Part shown: positions 46,387 through 56,039 of the stretch, one piece after another | Layout: each line of letters begins with the position of its first letter | How positions within the stretch are numbered: the stretch's first letter is position 1 | Assembly: GCA_021793645.1 (NCBI GenBank) | Contig: JAJYSJ010000005.1 | Coordinates: 103,288-167,287 of the forward strand | Direction of reading: 5' to 3' | DNA length: 64,000 nucleotides | Source: Bacillota bacterium | GTDB lineage: Bacteria; Bacillota; Sulfobacillia; JAJZYS01; JAJYTV01 | Made by a program: the position numbers and the translations under genes | Notes under the pieces: model-generated | Told to the model about the DNA's origin: nothing | Seen by the model: the letters and a program-made list of their open reading frames with translations, nothing else | The model's database searches: none

Positions 46387-46910
46387 GACGTCTGACCTCC
46401 AAGCATGACGCGACCGTTCTTCACCGCGATCTCGTGGTGAAAGAGGCCACGCGGCGCGGGGCCGGCGATGTGCTGACCGAGCTTGTTGTATTGGGACCCG
46501 TGGCAGGGGCACATGAACTTCTCGAGGGACTGGAACCACTGCACCGGGCACTGCAGGTGCGTGCAGTGGAAGTCGAGTGCGATGAACTGATTGTTCCCCT
46601 GGTTCATGACGTAGACGCCGTCATCGAAGCCTTCCCCTGTGTACGTCTTTAGGAGGTACTGGCCAACCGGGTAGGCGGCTACTGGCCCGATGTCCTGCTG
46701 CTGGCCGCTTCCGTTGCCCACGTTCGTCGGATAGAGCATTCGCAACGCGGTACCGAGATACCCAATGCCGATCAGCCCTCCAACCGTAACGGCTCCCCAG
46801 CCGAGGAACCGGCGACGGCTTATGTCCTTGGAGTGCGATGCCTTCTCGGCGCATTCATCGCAAAGATCGGTCTCGTTGTGGGTCTCGTAGCCGCACATTC
46901 GGCACCGCAT
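46383..46910 (-). CDS. qcrA: Rieske iron-sulfur protein with N-terminal zinc-ribbon and Tat signal
   Basis: 175 aa. C3/C6 and C17/C20 (CRMC and CDEC) form a zinc-ribbon-like pair before the twin-arginine motif SRRRFLG (about 31-37) and TM helix. The Rieske domain has CTHLQC (C116, H118) and CPCHGSQY (C134, H137) as cluster ligands. Such proteins are folded with cluster and exported by Tat, whose TatC and TatA are encoded at 50.5 and 55.7 kb. Couples with the cytochrome b-c protein, whose gene it overlaps. Confidence 0.92.
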   Translation of the reverse strand: MRCRMCGYETHNETDLCDECAEKASHSKDISRRRFLGWGAVTVGGLIGIGYLGTALRMLYPTNVGNGSGQQQDIGPVAAYPVGQYLLKTYTGEGFDDGVYVMNQGNNQFIALDFHCTHLQCPVQWFQSLEKFMCPCHGSQYNKLGQHIAGPAPRGLFHHEIAVKNGRVMLGGQTS

Positions 46911-46992
46911 ACGTCAAGTAACCCCCCAAAAGTGCGCTGGTCGGACTCTGCCCAAAATACGCAACCAATTCTATCGTCTGGTACCAGTACCG

Positions 46993-47841
46993 TCAAACAA
47001 TCGTAAACCAACCGCCGGAGCCCTGCACGGCCCTCCAGGCCGCGCCGATCTCGTCTTGTCCGAGCGCTCTGCCGTAGAGTGCGGCGAGCACTGCCTCCCA
47101 CAGATTCGCACCGAGCACCTCCCCGTTCACGGGCGGGGAAGGGGCGATCAGTTCGCGTACCCCGCGTTCCCGAAGCCACCGCGCATCGTCGGTCCGCAGG
47201 CTACCGCAGACGATCGTCGCGCCACGCAGTCCGATCGGGCGTCGCCGCAGCAGCTGCACATCCCCCCAGATCACCTCCCAATGCGCATCCATTGTCCGCG
47301 TGCGATCTTGCCGCGGTCCGTATACCGCCTCGCGCGGCAGATGCCGAAGCAACGGCATCGCGGCACCGGCAAGCACCGCGAAGGTGGATTGCGAAGGCCA
47401 CACCGGCACGCCCAACGCGAAGTGCGCATCCCCAACTTGTACCCTGTACCCGACCGCGGCGAGCGCCGATCCGGCAGCTGGTCGATCGAGCAGTGAGACA
47501 ACGAGGGCCTGCCCGTGCCCGGGCAGGGCGGAAGCCGCCTGCGGTTCGATGACATCCTTGAAGCAGCTGCCATCGACGAAGGGCGTCCGGCGCACCATGC
47601 TCCGCAGGCGTTCCGCACCCGGCATGGGCCAACTGCGGCCACGCAGGCGGTAGGCGAAGTTGAGACCGCCGAGACCGATCGCGCCGACCGTACCGTCCAA
47701 GCGGGAAAGGAGCCTGGCCGCCATGGCGTAGTCGCCCGCACAGCCGATGCGTCGGATCCGCACCGCCTCCCCGGATAGCCGCAGGACGGCTGTGCGGTCG
47801 CGAGTCGCGCTGCCAAGGCTAACGCTGACGACCTCGGTCAC
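46993..47841 (-). CDS. Conserved protein of unknown function in the cytochrome bc operon
   Basis: 282 aa from GTG 47841, which overlaps the DUF1405 stop (GTGA). VVSVSLGSATRDRTAVL at the N-terminus, then IRRIGCAGDY, VGAIGLGGLNFAYRLRG, RRTPFVDGSCFKDVIEP, and near the end PPVNGEVLGANLWEAVLAAL. I recall similar proteins in Bacillota sometimes labelled quinate 5-dehydrogenase, but no NAD-binding motif is visible and I would not assign that activity. No TM segment or signal peptide. Confidence 0.65.
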   Translation of the reverse strand: MTEVVSVSLGSATRDRTAVLRLSGEAVRIRRIGCAGDYAMAARLLSRLDGTVGAIGLGGLNFAYRLRGRSWPMPGAERLRSMVRRTPFVDGSCFKDVIEPQAASALPGHGQALVVSLLDRPAAGSALAAVGYRVQVGDAHFALGVPVWPSQSTFAVLAGAAMPLLRHLPREAVYGPRQDRTRTMDAHWEVIWGDVQLLRRRPIGLRGATIVCGSLRTDDARWLRERGVRELIAPSPPVNGEVLGANLWEAVLAALYGRALGQDEIGAAWRAVQGSGGWFTIV

Positions 47842-48398
47842 GACGCTGGGTCGAGGACGGGCGCCGCCAGAACGAAGGCGACGGCTGCCACCGCGGTGAG
47901 GAGGGCCACCTCTTGTGCCTGTACTGCGGCAGGCAGTGCGGGATGTGTCCCGAGCGAGTAGTCGACGAACGTGTTCACAGCCACCCAGAGAGCTGCGAGA
48001 CGCCAGCCTCGGTGTGGGCGCGCCACCTGCCAGAGCATCAGCGCCTCCACCATCATCCCGAGGTGCGCGAGCAGCATCGCCCGGTCTTCGAGCCCCTCGA
48101 CCAACCCGGTGCGCGAGAGGAGGGCGACTGTCCACGCGCCGTAGAACAGCGCTACACCGATCGCGAATCCCTGCAGGGCCTCTCCGTGTCCCTTCCTCCA
48201 GCGCCAGAGCGCCAGTGCGAGGAGACCGGCCGCAAGCGGGCAATCCGGTACGAACGGCAGCAGTAGAAGGTGCGTCTGAACGAGCTGCGGCCAGTACCAG
48301 ACGAGTCCGTATGCCGCGCCAAGGACATTCAGCCCCTGGATCAGAGGGTACGCTCTGCGCAGCACGTCCGCCGACCAGATGCCGGGGTGCAGCACCAA
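47838..48398 (-). CDS. DUF1405 (YpjA-like) membrane protein
   Basis: 186 aa, about six TM segments: GLNVLGAAYGLVWYWPQL, THLLLLPFVPDCPLAAGL, FAIGVALFYGAWTVALL, NTFVDYSLGTHPALP. In B. subtilis the DUF1405 protein YpjA is encoded directly beside qcrABC, and the same linkage holds here. Start TTG 48398 with AGAGGAGG upstream; the longer frame is not supported. First gene of the bc operon. The function is unknown. Confidence 0.8.
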   Translation of the reverse strand: MVLHPGIWSADVLRRAYPLIQGLNVLGAAYGLVWYWPQLVQTHLLLLPFVPDCPLAAGLLALALWRWRKGHGEALQGFAIGVALFYGAWTVALLSRTGLVEGLEDRAMLLAHLGMMVEALMLWQVARPHRGWRLAALWVAVNTFVDYSLGTHPALPAAVQAQEVALLTAVAAVAFVLAAPVLDPAS

Positions 48399-48553
48399 GG
48401 TGGCGACGCCTCCTCTAGAGAGTCCATCGGATTTCGCCCAATGGGAACGGCCGGATGGCCGCGTTCGACTTCGTCCAGTTGGACCACAGAGCCGCCCCTG
48501 CGACGATGTGCCGCTATGTATGGTGTCCCAAACTCGACCATACAAGGACGAAA

Positions 48554-48581
48554 GCGGCGGCGCATCCTAATGCGCCGCCGC
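48554..48581 (-). terminator. Terminator of the DUF502-mrp operon
   Basis: Perfect 12-bp arms 48554-48565 and 48570-48581, loop CCTA, followed on the minus strand by TTTCGTCCTT. It is 18 bases after the mrp stop. Confidence 0.8.
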
Positions 48582-48599
48582 CGATCGATTGCTCTCCCT

Positions 48600-49661
48600 C
48601 TACCAGTCCGTCTCGTCGATCGCCTTCGCAACCTTGAAGAACACCTGCGCTGCCTCCGAGTCCGGATGCTTCCAGACGATCGGCTCACCGAGGTCCCCGC
48701 CCATCGGCAGCTGGGGATCGATCGGCACCTGCCCCAAAAGCGGCACGTGGAATTCGTGTGCGAGGCGCTGCGCCCCGCCTTTGCCGAAGATCGGGTGGGC
48801 CTTGCCGCAGTCGGTGCAGCGGAAGTAGGCCATGTTCTCGATGATGCCGATCACTTCCTGGCCAACCTTGCCGGCCATCTGGGCGACGCGCCCGGCGACT
48901 CGGGCAGCCGCCTCCTGCGGGGTCGTTACGAGCAGTACGCGCGCCTTCGGCAGTTCCTGCGAAAGGCTGATCGCCACGTCGCCCGTGCCGGGAGGAGCAT
49001 CGATCAGGAGGTACTCGATCTCGCCCCAGGCGACATCGTTGAGGAACTGGTCGAGCAGCTTGTGCAGCATCGGGCCTCGCCACATCACCGGGGTGTCTTC
49101 GTTGACCAGCATCCCCATCGACATGACCCTGAGGTTGTGCACATCGACCGGAACGATGACCCCGTCGCCCAACACTACCGGCTGCTGCCGCGCAGCCAGC
49201 ATGCGCGATACCGAAAAACCGTACACGTCCGCGTCCAGTACGCCCACCGCGCGCCCCATTGACTGCAGTGCTGCGGCGACGTTGACAGTGATCGTCGACT
49301 TCCCGACGCCGCCCTTGCCTGAACCGCAGATCACGACGCGCACCTTGGAGTCCTTCGCGGTAACGACTGACTCGCGGTGCGGGTGCAGCCTCGCGGCAAG
49401 CGCTTCCCGCTCCTCCGGCGTCATCACGCCGAGATTGACCCCAACATCCGTAACACCCGAAAGTACCGAGACCGCCTGGGTCACTTCGCTCTCGATCCTG
49501 GTGCTGAGCGGGCAGCCGGCTACAGTCAGCTTGACGCCGACCTGCACCTTCCCGCCATCCACATGCACAGACTCGACCATGCCGAGTTCGGTGATCGGCA
49601 AGTGCAGTTCCGGATCCATCACCGTCGCGAGGCGATCCATCACCTGTTCACGCGTGATCAA
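48600..49661 (-). CDS. mrp: Mrp/ApbC family P-loop ATPase for Fe-S cluster transfer
   Basis: 353 aa. N-terminal MIP18/DUF59 domain (VMDPELHLPITELGMVESV, LTVAGCPLST), then a ParA/MinD-like ATPase with deviant Walker A SGKGGVGKSTITVN, DADVYGFSVSRML, LLIDAPPGTGDVAISL, and the cluster-binding CTDC of the Mrp/NBP35 type. Cytoplasmic scaffold or carrier for [4Fe-4S] clusters. The ATG overlaps the DUF502 stop. Confidence 0.92.
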   Translation of the reverse strand: MITREQVMDRLATVMDPELHLPITELGMVESVHVDGGKVQVGVKLTVAGCPLSTRIESEVTQAVSVLSGVTDVGVNLGVMTPEEREALAARLHPHRESVVTAKDSKVRVVICGSGKGGVGKSTITVNVAAALQSMGRAVGVLDADVYGFSVSRMLAARQQPVVLGDGVIVPVDVHNLRVMSMGMLVNEDTPVMWRGPMLHKLLDQFLNDVAWGEIEYLLIDAPPGTGDVAISLSQELPKARVLLVTTPQEAAARVAGRVAQMAGKVGQEVIGIIENMAYFRCTDCGKAHPIFGKGGAQRLAHEFHVPLLGQVPIDPQLPMGGDLGEPIVWKHPDSEAAQVFFKVAKAIDETDW

Positions 49662-50263
49662 GGCAGCGCACTCCCCTTGTTGGACAACGGATCGCCGTTC
49701 GGCAGCAGTGTGCCGCCCGACAGAAGAATCTTCATCGCTTCTTCAACCGTGATGCCCGTGGACTGGACCTCTTCAGGCGGGTAGAGAACGAGGAAGCCAG
49801 CGGTTGGTGGAGAGAACGGTACGAAGACGGCAACGCGTCCGTCGACCGATCCCTCCCGCACCACGAAGCCGAACGATCGCCCGGAGCCCCCCCCATGGGG
49901 CACCAGTACGACTGATTGGAATGCCCCATGTTTCGTGTCCGAGAACGTGACGACGAGCTGCTTCACCGCGTCATAGACGCTGCGCAGTACCGGAACGCGC
50001 TGGAATAGCCACTCGTACAGCTTGATGATCTGCTGTCCTAGAATATTGCTGACGAGCAGGCCGAAGATCGTGATGACGATCAGCGTGATGAGCAAGCCGA
50101 AGCCCGGCCAGTTTACGCCGAGTACCTGGCCCACGGCGTCGAAGAGCGTAAAGATGCGGTAGCCGATGTAGAGCGTGACCACGACCGGCAACAGAGCAAA
50201 GAGTCCCGTCAGAAAGTACTGGCGCAAGAGGCGCCAGGCCGAAAGCCGGGCTGGTTCTTGCAA
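49658..50263 (-). CDS. DUF502 membrane protein
   Basis: 201 aa. Two TM helices (YFLTGLFALLPVVVTLYIGY and FGLLITLIVITIFGLLVSNI), then the family segment RVPVLRSVYDAVKQLV and VVLVPHGGG. Function unknown. Start TTG 50263 with GGGAGG upstream: a longer frame runs backwards through the tRNA-Sec gene and cannot be real. Confidence 0.85.
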   Translation of the reverse strand: MQEPARLSAWRLLRQYFLTGLFALLPVVVTLYIGYRIFTLFDAVGQVLGVNWPGFGLLITLIVITIFGLLVSNILGQQIIKLYEWLFQRVPVLRSVYDAVKQLVVTFSDTKHGAFQSVVLVPHGGGSGRSFGFVVREGSVDGRVAVFVPFSPPTAGFLVLYPPEEVQSTGITVEEAMKILLSGGTLLPNGDPLSNKGSALP

Positions 50264-50350
50264 GGGTTTGCTGCCTCCCAACGCTCGCAATGGGTGTGCC
50301 GGTCGAGAAAGGAGAATCGGGCAGCGCACAGCTGCCCGTAGAGAACGCGT

Positions 50351-50446
50351 TGGCGGGAGCAGGTGGGAATCGAACCCACCGCGGACCGTGAGGCCCGCCG
50401 GCTGGATTTGAAGTCCAGGGGCTGCACCAGCAGGCCATCTGTTCCC
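50351..50446 (-). tRNA. selC: tRNA-Sec (anticodon UCA)
   Basis: 96 bases including an encoded CCA at 50353-50351. Acceptor stem of eight pairs (50446-50439 with 50362-50355, one mismatch), a long D-stem, anticodon arm CTGGA-CTTCAAA-TCCAG with UCA, a large variable arm (GCGGGCC/GGTCCGC around TCAC), and T-arm GTGGG-TTCGATT-CCCAC. The eight-base acceptor, long variable arm and UCA together are diagnostic of selenocysteine tRNA; a serine or leucine tRNA would not have this anticodon loop. It lies seven bases after tatC. selA, selB and selD are not in the window. Confidence 0.95.
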
Positions 50447-50452
50447 GGGCGT

Positions 50453-50461
50453 ATTATACCA
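50453..50461 (-). promoter_or_regulatory. Extended -10 promoter of tRNA-Sec overlapping the tatC stop
   Basis: Minus-strand TGGTATAAT: a TG-extended perfect -10 box whose last bases include the tatC TAA. Six bases separate it from the first base of the tRNA. No good -35 box is seen at normal spacing, consistent with an extended -10 promoter. Confidence 0.65.
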
Positions 50462-51176
50462 TAGGCCCGCGGCGCCGCACGGCAAAGTCGGCCACCAGGA
50501 TCGATACCTCGTAGAGCACCAGCATCGGCGCAACCATCAGCAGCATGGAGAACGCGTCCGGCGGCGTGACCGCCCCCGCAATGATGAAGATCGCAAGGAT
50601 TGCGACGCGGCGCTGCTTGCGTAAAAAACTCGGGGTGAGGACACCTGTTCGGGCGAGGGCATAGACGGCGACCGGCATCTCAAAAACGAGGCCGAACGGC
50701 AGAGTGAGGTTTACGACGAAGCCAATGTATTTGCCAAGCGAGATCAGGGGCACGAAGGGCGCCGTAGCGAAGCCGAGCAGAAAGCGTAGCACTACGGGCA
50801 GAAAGGCGAAGTAGCCGAACGCGATCCCCATGAGAAACAGCAGCAGCACGATCGGAACGTAGCCGATCAGACGCCGCCGCTCCGGGGGGCTGAGCGCTGG
50901 GGAGACAAATGCTGCGACCTGATAGAGGAGCACCGGCAACGTGACGACAAACCCTGCCGCAAGCGCGATCTCAATGAACGTGTAGAGCGCCTCGCCGGGG
51001 CTCATAACGATCAGGTGGATGAGGCGGCCGTGGGTCGGCAGCAGCAGAACATCCACAAGGCGGCGCGCCTGCGTGAACAGGTAGACGCTGACGGGTACGA
51101 GGAAGAGCAAATAGACGACGAACCGGTTGCGCAGCTCTCGCAGGTGCTCCGAGAGCGGCAAAGGATGGTCGCTCAC
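50454..51176 (-). CDS. tatC: Sec-independent protein translocase TatC
   Basis: 240 aa, six TM segments. The signal-recognition N-terminus LSEHLRELRNRFVVYL and the loop after TM3 (FVSPALSPPERRRLIGY) with the conserved FLPVVLRFLLGF region identify it. It receives twin-arginine precursors such as the Rieske protein at 46.4 kb. Separated by about 4.5 kb from tatA. Confidence 0.93.
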   Translation of the reverse strand: MSDHPLPLSEHLRELRNRFVVYLLFLVPVSVYLFTQARRLVDVLLLPTHGRLIHLIVMSPGEALYTFIEIALAAGFVVTLPVLLYQVAAFVSPALSPPERRRLIGYVPIVLLLFLMGIAFGYFAFLPVVLRFLLGFATAPFVPLISLGKYIGFVVNLTLPFGLVFEMPVAVYALARTGVLTPSFLRKQRRVAILAIFIIAGAVTPPDAFSMLLMVAPMLVLYEVSILVADFAVRRRGPMV

Positions 51177-51204
51177 GAAATGTTGTCCTCCTCCCCGCCC
51201 GCAC

Positions 51205-52455
51205 CTAGCCCCACAGCGGCAGCACCAGCAGCGCGTCCAGCATGCTTCCCGCTGGCAGGTCGGAGACTCCCGCCGGCTGGATCACATAACCATTCGTCTG
51301 GGCCATTGCACGCAGTCCGCCCGAAGACTGGTAGGCGTGGACGCGCGCGCGCAGTTCGCCCTCTTCCCAGTCGATGCGCGCGCGCAGGTAGCGCGGTGCA
51401 TCGGGTCCGCGGCGGCGGAAGTCTTCCATCAGGCGAACGCGGCCCCTGCGCACCGTCGGCGCCCCGCCGGAGAGCACACTGAGCGCGGCGCGACCGAAGA
51501 GATCAAAGCCGACCTGTGCCGAAAGTGGATTGCCCGAGAGCCCAAGCCAGGGACGACCACCGAGGTTCAGGCCCATCGTGGGAGCCCCGGGACGCATCTT
51601 CGCCCAATGAAAGCGCACCTCCGCGCCCATGCGCGAGGCCACGCCCTCGATCCTGTCTGCCGGTCCCACCGACACGCCGCCTGAGGTGAGGAGCATGTCC
51701 CATTGCCCGCTGCAGGCCTCGATGAGCGCCTCGGTGCGGTCCTCGATCGGGCCGACCCGCTCTACCTCGGCCCCAAGGGCACTCAGCGCGGCGGTGATCT
51801 GCCGACTATTCGAGTCGTATGTTCCGCCAGGTGGCAGTTCGTCCCCAAGAGAGTAAATCTCGTCACCCGTCGAGACGAATCGAACGCGAGGGCGGCGAAC
51901 GATGCGTACGTGCGGCACGCCCATCGCTGTCAGCAGCCCGATCCTCTCGGGCGTCAGACGCTCCCCTGCGGACAAGAGTTCTTGACCGCGCCGAAAGTCC
52001 TCCCCCGCCGGCCGCATATTGTCGCCTGCGGCAACAGGTTCGCCGACATCAACCCAGCCATCTCCCGCCATGCAGACCTCTTGATACTGCACTGCATCCG
52101 CGCCGTGCGGCACGACCCCCCCAGTCGTGATCCGGACGGCATCGCCCGCGCCGACGGAACCTTCCTCGGGATGTCCCGCGAGCGCTGAGCCAACGAGGCG
52201 CAGGCGCACAGGGCTGCCCTGGGCCGCTCCGCGCACGTCGTTCGCTCTGAGCGCGTAGCCGTCGACCGCGGAGCGCGGCGAGTCCGGCACGTCGCGCTCC
52301 GACACGGCCGGCTGTGCTAGCACTGCGTAGACCGCATCCAACAGTTCGCAATCGATCGCCTCTAGCGGCCTCAGCCCCTCGCAAAAGCGCTCCAGGGCCT
52401 CCGGCACGGGATACCCGTCCGTCTCGTGCAACAAGGCTCCCCCTCGCAACGGCAT
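51205..52455 (-). CDS. moeA: Molybdopterin molybdenumtransferase MoeA
   Basis: About 416 aa. Inserts molybdate into adenylylated molybdopterin. SAVDGYALRANDV, the catalytic VRITTGGVVPHGADAV, YSLGDELPPGGTYDSNSRQI, LLTSGGVSVGPADRIE and GLSGNPLSAQVGFDLFG mark domains I-IV. The start is uncertain: ATG 52455 is used; a TTG about 24 bases further in, after GAGGGGGAG, is equally possible. It is 28 bases upstream of tatC on the same strand; molybdoenzymes are often Tat substrates. Confidence 0.9.
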   Translation of the reverse strand: MPLRGGALLHETDGYPVPEALERFCEGLRPLEAIDCELLDAVYAVLAQPAVSERDVPDSPRSAVDGYALRANDVRGAAQGSPVRLRLVGSALAGHPEEGSVGAGDAVRITTGGVVPHGADAVQYQEVCMAGDGWVDVGEPVAAGDNMRPAGEDFRRGQELLSAGERLTPERIGLLTAMGVPHVRIVRRPRVRFVSTGDEIYSLGDELPPGGTYDSNSRQITAALSALGAEVERVGPIEDRTEALIEACSGQWDMLLTSGGVSVGPADRIEGVASRMGAEVRFHWAKMRPGAPTMGLNLGGRPWLGLSGNPLSAQVGFDLFGRAALSVLSGGAPTVRRGRVRLMEDFRRRGPDAPRYLRARIDWEEGELRARVHAYQSSGGLRAMAQTNGYVIQPAGVSDLPAGSMLDALLVLPLWG

Positions 52456-52523
52456 GTCCGCGTCCAATGATAGCCCAATCACCACCCATTGGGGCGTTCA
52501 TGCCCCGCAGAAGGTCGCAGAGG

Positions 52524-52565
52524 AAGGCCCCTGGCCGGGCGGCGAGCCGCCGGGCCAGGGGCCTT
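52524..52565 (-). terminator. Terminator of groESL
   Basis: 20-bp stem with one mismatch, arms 52524-52543 and 52546-52565, minimal loop, 15 bases after the groEL stop. Confidence 0.75.
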
Positions 52566-52580
52566 GAGCGTGTGCCGCTC

Positions 52581-54230
<1,650 letters not shown>

Positions 54231-54241
54231 CTATAAGTCTG

Positions 54242-54523
54242 CTACTTGACAGCGAGTAGGTCGCTTTCGCGAATGATCAGATATTCCGTTTCCGCCACCT
54301 TGACTTCAGTACCGCCGTACTTCGAGAAGATGACGCGGTCGCCGACATTCACCTCGGGCGCGATGCGGGTGCCGTTCTCAAGGACGCGGCCGGTTCCGAC
54401 GGCGATGATCTCGCCCTCTTGCGGCTTGTCCTTGGCGGTGTCCGGCAGGATGATGCCACCTGCCGTTTTCTCCTCCGCCTCCACTACCTTAACCACCACG
54501 CGGTCACCAAGCGGCCTAAGCAC
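54242..54523 (-). CDS. groES: Co-chaperonin GroES
   Basis: 93 aa from GTG 54523 with GAGGAGGG upstream ([20 protein letters not shown]). The mobile loop [19 protein letters not shown] and the closing [17 protein letters not shown] are typical. The nine extra residues of the longer frame run back into the CIRCE region and are unlikely. Confidence 0.96.
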   Translation of the reverse strand: MLRPLGDRVVVKVVEAEEKTAGGIILPDTAKDKPQEGEIIAVGTGRVLENGTRIAPEVNVGDRVIFSKYGGTEVKVAETEYLIIRESDLLAVK

Positions 54524-54543
54524 AGAATCCCTCCTCGACTTTG

Positions 54544-54570
54544 TTGGCACTCACCGCTTGTGAGTGCTAC
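54544..54570. promoter_or_regulatory. CIRCE operator (HrcA binding site)
   Basis: TTGGCACTC (54544-54552), nine bases, GAGTGCTAC (54562-54570): the heat-shock inverted repeat TTAGCACTC-N9-GAGTGCTAA with one change in each arm. It lies between the groE promoter and the groES start, so HrcA should repress groESL until heat stress. hrcA is not in the window. Confidence 0.93.
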
Positions 54571-54581
54571 CAGCGGTATGT

Positions 54582-54610
54582 ATTGTATCTGCGCCCAGCG
54601 GTAGCGTCAA
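54582..54610 (-). promoter_or_regulatory. groESL promoter
   Basis: Minus-strand TTGACG (54610-54605) and TACAAT (54587-54582) with a 17-base spacer, directly upstream of the CIRCE element. Confidence 0.85.
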
Positions 54611-54683
54611 GCCGAACGGCAGCCGCCCAGTGGAATCCCACCGGTCGGCTGCCGTCCTCTCCGGTCACTGCAAAGGCCGCATT

Positions 54684-54878
54684 CTAGCGCGAATCGAGGG
54701 AAATCGGCTCCGACGCAGCGCCCAGGTTTACCGGGCGAACCACGATGCGGTCCCCCTCCAGGCGCAGTACGACAAGACTGCCTGGAGCGAGCCCCGCTTC
54801 GGAGAGGAGCTCATCCGGGATGCGCACCCTCCCCTGCTCCAACACGGCGTACCGCACACGCCCCACCGCCTTCCGCAC
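54684..54878 (-). CDS. AbrB/SpoVT-like small DNA-binding protein
   Basis: 64 aa. A swapped-hairpin AbrB-type pattern is seen: LEQGRVRIPDELLSEAGLAPG then SLVVLRLEGDRIVVRPV. Such proteins are transition-state regulators or antitoxins; no toxin gene is adjacent. There is no binding site before the GTG start and the promoter places +1 on or next to this codon, suggesting a leaderless message. Confidence 0.6.
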   Translation of the reverse strand: MRKAVGRVRYAVLEQGRVRIPDELLSEAGLAPGSLVVLRLEGDRIVVRPVNLGAASEPISLDSR

Positions 54879-54884
54879 GGCAGA

Positions 54885-54913
54885 ACTTTACATTCCTGGG
54901 TGTACCAATGCAA
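54885..54913 (-). promoter_or_regulatory. Promoter of the AbrB-like gene
   Basis: Minus-strand TTGCAT (54913-54908), 17-base spacer, TAAAGT (54890-54885). The expected +1 is at about 54878, the first base of the GTG start codon. Confidence 0.55.
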
Positions 54914-55062
54914 TGTCGTAAACCGACCTTTTGAACGCGTAAACTCGCTTAGTGCCAAGGATGTCTGCAGGCGCTTCGCAGGGGAGGTTAGACGCGTGAA
55001 ATCGCTCCGCCGCGCGCGTCCCTACTCATCGCGTCCTACCGAAATCGGGTAGTGCAGTCGGC

Positions 55063-55659
55063 TCACCGGCGAGTGAGTCTGCGCCTGAACAGGTACCAAA
55101 CCGCTGCGCCTCCGACCAGCAGCACGACCAGCAGGGTGATCGCGAGTGCTTCATGCTGGCGCACGTAGGGCATATTCCGACCGATCCCGAGGCCGGCAAG
55201 GGTCCAGAACATCGCCCAGATTCCGTCGCCGACAAGCGAACCGATCAGAAAGGGGCCCAGCGGCGCGCGCATCATGCCAGCCCCCAAGATCGCTGGTGTC
55301 CGCGTCACGCCGACGAGGCGAGAGATGGCCTGCGCCGTTGCGCCAAAGTTCTGAAACCAGGATTCCGCACGCAGAACGCCCGCTTCCTTGAAATGCATGC
55401 GGCGAGCCACTTGGTCGAAAAGCGGCCGGCCGCCCCAGCGGCCAATGAGATAGCCGCCAAGGTTGCCCAGTACATTGCCAGCCGTGGCCGATGCCCAGAC
55501 CCAAAACAGCGTCATGTCTCCGCGGGCGATCAGGAAACCGGCAGCAAGAAAAAATAGCTCGATCGGGCCCGGCAAACCGGTGCCTTCGATCGCGCTTGCA
55601 AAAAAGAGCAAAGGGTAGCCATAGAGAGTCAGCAGTTCGCGCAGATGTACGGTCGTCAT
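55063..55659 (-). CDS. DedA-family membrane protein
   Basis: 198 aa, five to six hydrophobic segments. Family signatures: FFASAIEGTGLPGPIELFFL, GNVLGNLGGYLIGRWGG, and ISRLVGVTRTPAILGAGMM with the conserved arginines. DedA proteins act as undecaprenyl-phosphate or phospholipid flippases in known cases. ATG 20 bases after the tatA stop, so tatA-dedA are co-transcribed. Confidence 0.88.
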   Translation of the reverse strand: MTTVHLRELLTLYGYPLLFFASAIEGTGLPGPIELFFLAAGFLIARGDMTLFWVWASATAGNVLGNLGGYLIGRWGGRPLFDQVARRMHFKEAGVLRAESWFQNFGATAQAISRLVGVTRTPAILGAGMMRAPLGPFLIGSLVGDGIWAMFWTLAGLGIGRNMPYVRQHEALAITLLVVLLVGGAAVWYLFRRRLTRR

Positions 55660-55678
55660 ACTGCAGCGACCTCAGCGG

Positions 55679-55870
55679 TTAGTGCACCTGCTCCTCGTGT
55701 GACGGAGTTGACGTCTCCGACTTCTCGTCGGCGCCTTCCTTCATCGCATTGCGGAATTCGCGGATCGTCTTTCCAAGTCCCTGGCCGATCTCTGGCAGGC
55801 GCTTCGGCCCGAAGAGCAGGAGCGCGATTGCAAGGATGATGACCAGGTGGACGGGCGTCAACAGGTCCAT
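55679..55870 (-). CDS. tatA: Twin-arginine translocase subunit TatA
   Basis: 63 aa. N-terminal TM helix (VHLVIILAIALLLFGPKRLP), the FGPKRLPEIGQGLGKTIREF hinge and amphipathic helix, and an acidic tail. Start ATG 55870; a longer frame upstream is out of family. Forms the translocation pore with TatC (50.5 kb). A TATACT box with TG extension at 55929-55924 is a plausible promoter. Confidence 0.93.
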   Translation of the reverse strand: MDLLTPVHLVIILAIALLLFGPKRLPEIGQGLGKTIREFRNAMKEGADEKSETSTPSHEEQVH

Positions 55871-56039
55871 GGAGATACCGTCCTTTCCTGCCGAACGCAA
55901 TCGCGCCCGGAACCTTCGAGCGGAGTATAGCACACCCTGCCCCACGGCGCAGTTCAAGTCTTGACGCTCCGCCCCGCGTTTGCGACACTTTCGGCATCGG
56001 GCACGGGCCTTCAACAGCATAGGGAAGCGGCAACCAGAA

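Noticed and set aside
50351..50446. tRNA-Ser or tRNA-Leu
   Set aside because: The anticodon in the seven-base loop is UCA, and the acceptor stem has eight pairs, which fits only tRNA-Sec.
50264..50533. N-terminal extension of the DUF502 frame
   Set aside because: It would read through the complete tRNA-Sec gene; the TTG at 50263 with GGGAGG in front gives the normal family length.
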